DNA of 11,050 bases from Myxococcota bacterium (lineage in GTDB: Bacteria; Myxococcota; Polyangia; GCA-2747355; JAKLHH01), in NCBI GenBank assembly GCA_022710245.1, contig JAKLHH010000136.1, positions 1-11,050 on the forward strand, read 5' to 3'. Positions 6,160 to 11,050 of this stretch are shown here, piece by piece. The notes under the pieces were generated by a model, which was not told where the DNA came from, made no database searches, and worked only from the letters and a program-made list of their open reading frames with translations. The stretch's first letter is position 1, and each line of letters opens with the position of its first letter. The position numbers were made by a program, and so were the translations under genes.

Positions 6160-7622
6160 CCCTGCTCTGGCTGGTGGTCCTGACGCCGCTCGCCGGCTGT
6201 CTGCTCGCGGGGCTCGTGCGCTCGCCGCGCGCCGTGCTCGCGCTCTGCGTCGCCGGGAGCCTGGTCGAGCTCGGCCTGGTCGCCGCGCTGGTCCCCGCCG
6301 GCGCCAGCGGATCGGTCTACGCCGCGCACCGGCACCTCCTGCTCGATCCGCTCTCGACCTTCAACCTGGCGCTGGTGGTGGTGGTCTTCGCGCTCTCGTC
6401 GCTCTACGCCTGGAGCTACTTCGGCCCCCGGCTTCGCGCGGGCACCTTTCCTCGCTCGGTGGCCCAGCGCTTCGGCGCCTGCTGGTTCGCCTTCCTCGGC
6501 AGCATGGTCCTGGTGCTCACCGCGAACAACCTCGGGCTGCTCTGGGTGGCGATGGAGGCGACCACGCTCGCGTCCGCGCTCCTCGTCTGTCTCGAGCTGG
6601 ATCGCGCCTCGGTGCGGGCCTCCTGGGCCTACCTGATGATCTGCTCGGTCGGCATCGCGCTCGCGCTGCTCGGCACCTTCGTCCTCTGCAGCGAGGCGCG
6701 CCGCGCCGCCCCGGCGGAGAGCCCCTTCCTCTGGACCGAGATCGCGCGCGTCGCCTCGGCGCTGCGGCCGGGCGCGGCCAAGCTGGCCTTCGTCTTCCTC
6801 CTCGTCGGCTACGGCACCAAGGCCGGCCTCGCGCCCATGCACACCTGGCTCCCGGACGCGCACGGCCAGGCTCCGACCCCCGTCTCGGCCGTGCTCTCCG
6901 GCGTGCTCCTCAACTGCGCGCTCTACGCGATCACGCGCTTCCTGCCGCTCGTCGAGGCGGCGACCGGCCTGCAGGGCTGGGCGGTCTCGCTGCTCGTCCC
7001 CTTCGGGCTCATCTCCATCGGCGTCGCCGCGGTCTTCATCGTTCACGAGCACGACGTCAAGCGGCTGCTCGCCTTCCACAGCGTGGAGCACATGGGGATC
7101 ATCACGCTCGGCCTCGGCGTCGGCGGCGGCGCGGCGGCGCTCTACCACACGCTCAACCACGCGCTGTGCAAGATGCTCACCTTCTTCTGCGCCGGCAAGC
7201 TGGTGCAGCGGCACCACACGCAGGATATGCGCCGCATGGGCGGCATCGTCTCCAGCGCTCCGCTGGCGGGGGTGGGGCTGGTGCTCGGCATCCTCGCGCT
7301 CGTCGGCGCGCCGCCCTTCTCCATCTTCATGAGCGAGCTCTGGATCGTGAAGGAGGGACTCGCCCAGGGGCACACCGGCGCGGTGATCGGGTTCCTCCTC
7401 GGCGCGGCGGTGGTCTTCGTGGCCGCGCTGGGCCACGCGGTGCAGATGACGCGTCCGCTCGCGGGCGCGGCTGCCCCCGAGCCCGCGCGGCGTGGGGCGC
7501 TCCTCGACTGGCCGCTGGTGGTGCTGCCGCTCGCGGCGCTGGCGCTGGTCGGCGTCTGGATGCCGCCGGCGCTGCGCGCGCTCCTCGAGAGCGCCGCGGC
7601 CGTGCTCGGAGGCCGGCGATGA
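6156..7622 (+). CDS. hyfF: HyfF-like antiporter-type membrane subunit
   Basis: The 488-residue polytopic protein is a second NuoL/M/N-type subunit, closest by motif to HyfF of hydrogenase-4. Visible motifs are WVAMEATTLASALLV with the TM5-type glutamate (E134), the GYGTKAGLAPMHTWLPDAHG signature with its lysine (K222), LSGVLLNCALYAITRF (residues 248-262), EHDVKRLLAFHSVEHMGII, and NHALCKMLTFFCAGKL. In this branch Asn (N253) stands where HyfB has its TM8-type Lys, as I recall for HyfF proteins generally. The start is GTG 6156, overlapping the hyfE stop as GTGA, with GGGAGGCGAG just upstream. Its stop overlaps the large-subunit start as ATGA. With HyfB it gives only two large antiporter-like subunits, since no HyfD-like gene is present. 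This reduced membrane arm is what the Ehr family shows. Confidence 0.92.
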   Translation: MTLLWLVVLTPLAGCLLAGLVRSPRAVLALCVAGSLVELGLVAALVPAGASGSVYAAHRHLLLDPLSTFNLALVVVVFALSSLYAWSYFGPRLRAGTFPRSVAQRFGACWFAFLGSMVLVLTANNLGLLWVAMEATTLASALLVCLELDRASVRASWAYLMICSVGIALALLGTFVLCSEARRAAPAESPFLWTEIARVASALRPGAAKLAFVFLLVGYGTKAGLAPMHTWLPDAHGQAPTPVSAVLSGVLLNCALYAITRFLPLVEAATGLQGWAVSLLVPFGLISIGVAAVFIVHEHDVKRLLAFHSVEHMGIITLGLGVGGGAAALYHTLNHALCKMLTFFCAGKLVQRHHTQDMRRMGGIVSSAPLAGVGLVLGILALVGAPPFSIFMSELWIVKEGLAQGHTGAVIGFLLGAAVVFVAALGHAVQMTRPLAGAAAPEPARRGALLDWPLVVLPLAALALVGVWMPPALRALLESAAAVLGGRR

Positions 7623-9142
7623 CCTCGGCGAGCACACCGAAGGGCACGCAGCTGACGAACGGCGTCGCGGTCCCGCTCGCCGAGGTCGCCCTCGTCTCTG
7701 GCCAGGAGCTCGCGGCCCACCTCGCGCTCGAGGCGCAGGCCGGGGCGACGCTGGCCGCGCTCTGCGCGCTGCCCGCCGGCGAGGGCGCGCACGACCTCCT
7801 CGCGCTGATGCTGCACGATGAGGACGGGCAGCTCGCGCTGACCCGGACCCGCCTCGGCCCCGGCGAGAGCTACCCCGCGATCACTCCCCTGCTCCCGGCC
7901 GCGCACGTCTTCGAGCGCCTGCTCTTCGAGGAGCACGGCATCACGCCGGAGGGCCACCCCTGGCTGAAGCCGGTGCGCCGTCACCGCGCTCTCGAGCGCG
8001 CCACCCCGATCGCCGGCCGCCGGCCCGCGGCCGAGCACCCGTTCTTCCGCCTGGAGGGCGCGGGTGTCCACGAGGTGGCGGTGGGGCCGGTGCACGCGGG
8101 CGTGATCGAGCCCGGGCACTTCCGCTTCCAGTGCACGGGCGAGGTCGTGCACCACCTGGAGATCCACCTCGGCTACCAGCACCGCGGCCTGGAAGGCGCG
8201 CTCCCCGGCGCGAGCCCGGCGCGGCGTCAGGTCCTCGCCGAGTCGATCGCCGGGGACACCGTGATCGGCCATGGCCTCGCCTGCTGCATGCTCGAGGAGG
8301 CGCTCGCCGGGGTCGAGGTGCCGCTGGCCGCGCAGGAGCTGCGCGGCATCGCGCTCGAGCTGGAGCGCGCCGCGAACCACGTCGGCGACATGGGCGCGCT
8401 CTGCAACGACGTCGGCTACCTCCCGGGCGCGTCCTGGTTCGGCGGCCTGCGAGGCGAGCTGCTCAACCTGCTGATCGAGATCTCGGGGAGCCGCTTCGGC
8501 CGCGGCCTGCTGGTCCCCGGAGGGGTCCGCGGCCAGGTCAGCGCCGAGCAGCGGCAGCGCTTCCAGCGCCAGCTCGGGACGATCGGCCGCAAGCTCACCG
8601 CCACCGCGGCGCTCGCCTTCGACTCGCCCTCGGTGCTCTCGCGCTTCGAGCGCACCGGCGTCGTCTCGCGGCAGACCGCCGAGGAGCTCGGCCTCTCGGG
8701 TCCCATCGCGCGCGCCAGCGGCGTCGACAGCGACGTGCGCCGCGATCACCCGCATGGCATCTACCGCTTCGCGCTGGTGCCGGTGGCGACCGCCGAGTCG
8801 GGGGACGTGATGGGGCGCGCGCTGGTGCGCTGGCTGGAGGTGGAGCGCTCGCTGACCTTCATCGCGGAGCAGCTCCGCTCGCTCCCCGAGGGGCCGCGCA
8901 CGACCGCGCTGCCGCCCCGGCGGCCCGGGCTGGTGGCGGCGGCGCTGGTCGAGGGCTGGCGCGGCCGCATCGTCCACCTGGCGGTCAGCGACGAGCAGGG
9001 CGGGCTCCGCCGCCACGCGGTCGTCGACCCCAGCCTGCAGGGCTGGTTCGGGCTGGCGATGGCGCTGCGCGGAAACCAGATCTCGGACTTCCCGCTCTGT
9101 AACAAGAGCTTCAACCTCTCCTACGCGGGTCACGACCTCTAG
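7619..9142 (+). CDS. Ehr-type large subunit (NuoC+NuoD/HycE-like) lacking the Ni site
   Basis: The 507-residue protein follows HycE/HyfG: a NuoC-like N-terminal domain (residues 1-125, with FERLLFEEHGITPEGHPWLK) and a NuoD/large-subunit domain (150-507, with VGPVHAGVIEPGHFRF, YQHRGLEG, ELERAANHVGDMGALCNDVG, RASGVDSDVRRDHP). By register with HycE, RVCGICGFAH is replaced by SIAGDTVIGH (209-218), removing both N-terminal cysteines but keeping the His. SLDPCYSC is replaced by SFNLSYAG (497-504), removing both C-terminal cysteines. The protein ends three residues later, so there is no cleavable maturation extension. It should therefore bind no NiFe centre and not use H2 in the usual way; it resembles Ehr large subunits. 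ATG 7619 overlaps the hyfF stop (ATGA) and has GGAGG at 7608-7612; the longer open frame from 7166 is a shadow of hyfF. Its substrate is unknown. Confidence 0.9.
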   Translation: MTSASTPKGTQLTNGVAVPLAEVALVSGQELAAHLALEAQAGATLAALCALPAGEGAHDLLALMLHDEDGQLALTRTRLGPGESYPAITPLLPAAHVFERLLFEEHGITPEGHPWLKPVRRHRALERATPIAGRRPAAEHPFFRLEGAGVHEVAVGPVHAGVIEPGHFRFQCTGEVVHHLEIHLGYQHRGLEGALPGASPARRQVLAESIAGDTVIGHGLACCMLEEALAGVEVPLAAQELRGIALELERAANHVGDMGALCNDVGYLPGASWFGGLRGELLNLLIEISGSRFGRGLLVPGGVRGQVSAEQRQRFQRQLGTIGRKLTATAALAFDSPSVLSRFERTGVVSRQTAEELGLSGPIARASGVDSDVRRDHPHGIYRFALVPVATAESGDVMGRALVRWLEVERSLTFIAEQLRSLPEGPRTTALPPRRPGLVAAALVEGWRGRIVHLAVSDEQGGLRRHAVVDPSLQGWFGLAMALRGNQISDFPLCNKSFNLSYAGHDL

Positions 9143-9160
9143 TCGAGGGAGGGAGCGAGC

Positions 9161-9931
9161 ATGTTCGGACTCCTCAAGGCGCGCTTCCTGATGGGCAAGA
9201 GGACGCTCGACGTCCCGACGGGGGTGCGCCTGGCGGCGACCTACCGGGGCCGGCCCGAGCTGGGCTCGCCGAGCTGCCCCGAGGAGTGCCGCGCGTGCGC
9301 CGAGGCCTGCCCGACGGGGGCGATCGCCACGGGACCGCTGCGGATCGACCTCGCCCGCTGCGTCTTCTGCCCCGTCTGCCAGGAGGCCTGCGAGCAGGGA
9401 GCGATCCGCTTCACGCCCGACCATCGCCTCGCCGCGAGCCGCCGCGAGGACCTGGTGCTGAGCGCGGCCGGCGCCCCCCTGGCGAGCGCCCTCGAAGCAC
9501 GCGCGCGGCGCCTGCTCAAGCGCTCGCTCAAGCTCCGGCAGGTCTCCGCTGGCGGCTGTAACGGCTGCGAGGCCGAGCTCAACGCCAGCGGCAACATCGA
9601 CTACGATCTGGGTCGCTTCGGCGTGCAGTTCGTCGCCTCGCCTCGCCACGCCGACGGCGTCGTCATCACCGGGCCGGTGACGGAGAACATGCGCGAGGCG
9701 CTGCTCGAGACCTACCGCGCCGTGCCCTCGCCGAAGCTGGTCATCGCGGTGGGCGCCTGTGCCATTGCGGGCGGCCCCTACCGCGATCTCCCCGAGGTCC
9801 ACAACGGCATCGGCGGCCTGCTGCCCGTCGACCTGTACGTGCCCGGCTGCCCCCCGCACCCCCTGACCATCCTCGACGGCCTCCTGCGCCTGCTCGGCCG
9901 CATCGGGGACGGGGACCGCGCCGGGGGCTGA
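9161..9931 (+). CDS. Fused 2x[4Fe-4S] ferredoxin + NuoB/HycG-like small subunit
   Basis: The 256-residue protein joins two subunits that are separate in E. coli Hyf/Hyc (HyfH and HyfI). Residues 36-80 are a bacterial ferredoxin domain with two cysteine sets: C39, C43, C46, C50-Pro (CxxxCxxCxxxCP, one residue longer than usual) and C67, C70, C73, C77 (CxxCxxCxxxC, followed by Glu). Residues from about 125 to 245 are a NuoB/small-subunit domain with CNGC (C133, C136), VGACAIAGG (C200) and VPGCPPHP (C230), the four ligands of the proximal or N2-type [4Fe-4S] cluster. All twelve cysteines are accounted for by three clusters, so a complete electron wire reaches the large subunit although the Ni ligands are gone. 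CNGC is the hydrogenase-like form rather than the tandem CC of complex I. The gene lies 18 bases after the large-subunit stop, with a strong GAGGGAGGGA at 9145-9154. Confidence 0.93.
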   Translation: MFGLLKARFLMGKRTLDVPTGVRLAATYRGRPELGSPSCPEECRACAEACPTGAIATGPLRIDLARCVFCPVCQEACEQGAIRFTPDHRLAASRREDLVLSAAGAPLASALEARARRLLKRSLKLRQVSAGGCNGCEAELNASGNIDYDLGRFGVQFVASPRHADGVVITGPVTENMREALLETYRAVPSPKLVIAVGACAIAGGPYRDLPEVHNGIGGLLPVDLYVPGCPPHPLTILDGLLRLLGRIGDGDRAGG

Positions 9932-9976
9932 GGACGGCGCGGGGACGGCCGCTCCCGCTTTCGTTACTTTTCTTTG
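9916..9976 (+). terminator. Possible operon terminator: hairpin plus T-rich tract
   Basis: CCGCGCC (9916-9922) can pair with GGCGCGG (9936-9942) around the stop codon of the last operon gene. A T-rich stretch follows at about 9959-9976 (CTTTCGTTACTTTTCTTTG), some 17 bases downstream. The distance between stem and T tract is too long for a textbook intrinsic terminator. The position at the end of the operon and before a convergent gene still suits transcription termination. Confidence 0.35.
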
Positions 9977-9990
9977 CGGTTGCAGCGTGT

Positions 9991-10006
9991 CCGCAGTTGG
10001 CTGCGG
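9991..10006. other. Perfect 6-bp hairpin between convergent genes
   Basis: CCGCAG (9991-9996), TTGG loop, CTGCGG (10001-10006) lies between the end of the operon and the end of the convergent PEP-CTERM gene. No T tract follows on either strand. On the - strand it is read 20 bases after the PEP-CTERM stop codon, so it could contribute to its 3' end. Confidence 0.35.
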
Positions 10007-10025
10007 GGTGCGCTCCCGTGCCCGG

Positions 10026-10847
10026 TTACCCGTTTCGCCGCCGTTGGCGGGACGCCAGGCCGAGGCAGGCCGCCGTGATCAGCGCCAGGGTGGAGGGCAG
10101 GGGGATCGGCTTGGGCGGCTCGACGTAGTCGCGGATGGACACGTTGTCGATGTCCATCGAGAAACTGGTGGCGGTCCAATTGCCCCAGCCGATGCCGCTC
10201 AGCCAGACGCCGTTCGGGAAATCCTCGGCGTCCACATCGATCCCCCAGGGATCGGGCTGTCCGAGATTGCCGGACGAGAAGGGCTCGTCGTCTATGTACA
10301 GCTCCCACGTGCCGCGCGACTTGCCGTCGCCCGCCAGAAGCGCTTCGGAGCTGCCGAGGAAGACAAGGTGCGCGGTGTGCCAGTTGCTGTCGCTCACCGG
10401 GTCCGTGGCGGCGCTGTAGGTCCATGTGTCGGCCGACCACGGTATCCCGGGGCGGTCCACCTCGACGCGCTGAAAGATGTAGTTGCCGGTTCCGATGCTG
10501 TTGATCCGGAAATCCCACGTCACATCCGCCCGCTGCCAGTACTGGTCGAAGGGGGCTGTCCAGTCGTCGGGCATCCAGAGGCACGTGCGCGACAGCGCAC
10601 TGTTGGGGCCGTCTAGCCGCATGTAATTCCCGTGCGCATCGCCATCGTTTCCGATCGTCGGCCCGCCCCACGAGGTAGAGAAGAACCAAGTCAGCCCCAG
10701 CCCGGTGTTTCCTCCGCCGTAGGCGGGCGGGAGTCCGCTCTCGAAGTCCCACGCCACTTCCGGGCCCGCCCATGCCGCGGCTCCCGCCAGCGTCGTGATC
10801 GCCGCGAGCGCCGCAACCGCCGCGCGCCCGATCCTGCTTGTTTTCAT
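10026..10847 (-). CDS. PEP-CTERM-type secreted surface protein
   Basis: The 273-residue protein begins with a signal peptide (MKTSRIGRAAVAALAAITTL, likely cleaved after AAAWA near residue 27). It ends with a PEP-CTERM-like tripartite sorting signal in its last 29 residues: PIPLPST (a PLPST variant of the PEP motif), a hydrophobic helix (LALITAACLGLA) and a basic tail (RQRRRNG). Such proteins are exported, processed by an exosortase and deposited at or beyond the outer membrane, often with exopolysaccharide. The middle is rich in Trp, Gly and Asp with segments such as GTWELYIDDEPFSSG and MDIDNVSI, suggesting a concanavalin/LamG-like beta-sandwich, but this is only a resemblance. ATG at 10847 has AGGGGA a few bases upstream. 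No exosortase is in the window. The gene is convergent to the operon and visibly less GC-rich. Confidence 0.85.
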   Translation of the reverse strand: MKTSRIGRAAVAALAAITTLAGAAAWAGPEVAWDFESGLPPAYGGGNTGLGLTWFFSTSWGGPTIGNDGDAHGNYMRLDGPNSALSRTCLWMPDDWTAPFDQYWQRADVTWDFRINSIGTGNYIFQRVEVDRPGIPWSADTWTYSAATDPVSDSNWHTAHLVFLGSSEALLAGDGKSRGTWELYIDDEPFSSGNLGQPDPWGIDVDAEDFPNGVWLSGIGWGNWTATSFSMDIDNVSIRDYVEPPKPIPLPSTLALITAACLGLASRQRRRNG

Positions 10848-10881
10848 GGATTCCCCTGTTCTCTCGTGAAACGGAGGCAGA

Positions 10882-10899
10882 CCGGGCGCCTCCGCCCGG
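10882..10899. other. Perfect 7-bp hairpin between two PEP-CTERM genes
   Basis: CCGGGCG (10882-10888), CCTC loop, CGCCCGG (10893-10899) lies about 35 bases upstream of the start of the PEP-CTERM gene and about 55 bases past the stop of the partial one. On the - strand it is followed by TCTGCCTCCGTTTC, without a continuous T run. It may terminate the upstream gene or sit in the 5' leader of the downstream one. Confidence 0.4.
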
Positions 10900-10907
10900 C
10901 CCGCCCT

Positions 10908-10949
10908 CTCTTCACGGCTTACTGATCACGGTTTGCTGATGACTGTTTG
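10908..10949. repeat. Degenerate 14-bp tandem repeat, about three units
   Basis: CTGATCACGGTTTG (10922-10935) and CTGATGACTGTTTG (10936-10949) match at 12 of 14 bases and are directly adjacent. The preceding CTCTTCACGGCTTA (10908-10921) matches the first of these at about 10 of 14. The block lies between two - strand PEP-CTERM genes and is clearly richer in A and T than its surroundings. The TGATCA core is palindromic. Confidence 0.5.
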
Positions 10950-10953
10950 CTGC

Positions 10954-11050
10954 CTACTTCTTCCTCAGGATCCGGCGGGCGGCCAGCGTCAGGCCCGCCA
11001 ACCCGAACAGGGCGATCGTCGAAGGTTCCGGGATGGGGGCCGGCGGCTCC
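10954..11050 (-). CDS. PEP-CTERM protein, C-terminal fragment (cut by window edge)
   Basis: Reading the - strand from the window edge gives 31 residues ending in a canonical PEP-CTERM sorting signal. PIPEPST holds the PEP motif, TIALFGLAGLTLAA is the hydrophobic helix, RRILRKK is the basic tail, and TAG at 10954-10956 is the stop. The rest of the gene lies beyond position 11050. It is transcribed in the same direction as the PEP-CTERM gene at 10026-10847, 106 bases upstream of it, so the two form a tandem pair with different variants of the signal (PEPST here, PLPST there). Function beyond export and surface localisation cannot be judged from this fragment. Confidence 0.85.
   Translation of the reverse strand, partial: EPPAPIPEPSTIALFGLAGLTLAARRILRKK

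Noticed and set aside
7166..7618. N-terminal extension of the large-subunit reading frame
   Set aside because: It overlaps the 3' end of hyfF out of frame and has no NuoC-like content; the ATGA overlap at 7619 is the natural start.
7142..9859. 905-residue - strand open frame opposite the large and small subunits
   Set aside because: It spans two well-supported + strand genes and their boundary, and reads as low-complexity antisense.
7619..9931. Calling the last two genes a functional formate hydrogenlyase or H2-evolving hydrogenase-4
   Set aside because: The Ni-binding cysteines are absent at both sites, the maturation extension is missing, and no formate dehydrogenase gene is present in the window.
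2509..9931. Calling the operon respiratory complex I (nuo) or an Mrp antiporter
   Set aside because: NuoE/F/G, NuoA, NuoJ and NuoN-like genes are absent, the HyfE- and HyfF-type subunits and the CxGC-type small subunit point to the hydrogenase-4/Ehr branch, and Mrp operons lack large and small electron-transfer subunits.
9987..10616. 209-residue + strand open frame opposite the PEP-CTERM gene
   Set aside because: The - strand frame has a signal peptide, a sorting signal and a ribosome binding site, while the + strand frame has none of these.

Overview
The window comes from a high-GC Gram-negative bacterium. The codon bias is strong (ctc, gcg, cgc, ggc) and two proteins carry PEP-CTERM-type C-terminal sorting signals, which occur in bacteria with an outer membrane and an exosortase. 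I cannot name the taxon. A deltaproteobacterial or Myxococcota-like lineage, or an uncultured high-GC phylum, would fit. No rRNA, tRNA, CRISPR array or intact mobile element is visible.

Layout. (1) Positions 1-1393 hold a secreted-type right-handed beta-helix protein on the + strand. Its family-like sequence continues upstream of the first ATG and then meets two in-frame stops, so it is 5'-truncated or a pseudogene. (2) Positions 1394-1822 are non-coding or degenerate, with one plausible sigma-70 promoter. (3) Positions 1823-9931 are a compact seven-gene + strand operon with overlapping or nearly touching genes. It encodes a fused HTH/PTS-EIIA-like regulator, then HyfB-, HyfC-, HyfE- and HyfF-like membrane subunits, a NuoC+NuoD/HycE-like large subunit, and a ferredoxin+NuoB/HycG-like small subunit. 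(4) Positions 9932-10025 form a short convergent intergenic region with hairpins and a T-rich stretch. (5) Positions 10026-11050, on the - strand, hold a PEP-CTERM-type surface protein and the C-terminus of a second one cut by the window edge.

The main result is that the operon looks like a group 4 membrane-bound [NiFe] hydrogenase but cannot be a conventional one. In the large subunit, both positions expected to supply Ni-binding cysteine pairs (RxCGxC and DPCxxC in HycE) are replaced, by a SIAGDTVIGH segment and an NLSYAG segment. The protein also ends where the cleavable maturation extension would start. The Fe-S ligands of the small subunit and the key charged residues of the antiporter-like subunits are retained. 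This matches the poorly characterised Ehr (energy-converting hydrogenase-related) complexes: ion-pumping, complex-I-like machines without a Ni site, whose electron donor and acceptor are not established. There is no HyfD-like subunit and no hydrogenase maturation gene in the window.

The first gene shares one base with hyfB (TGATG) and joins a MerR/excisionase-type DNA-binding domain to an EIIA(Ntr/Fru)-like domain with the phosphorylatable histidine retained. This suggests that phosphotransferase signalling is linked to expression or activity of the complex. The flanking surface-protein genes have visibly lower GC and look like unrelated accessory DNA.
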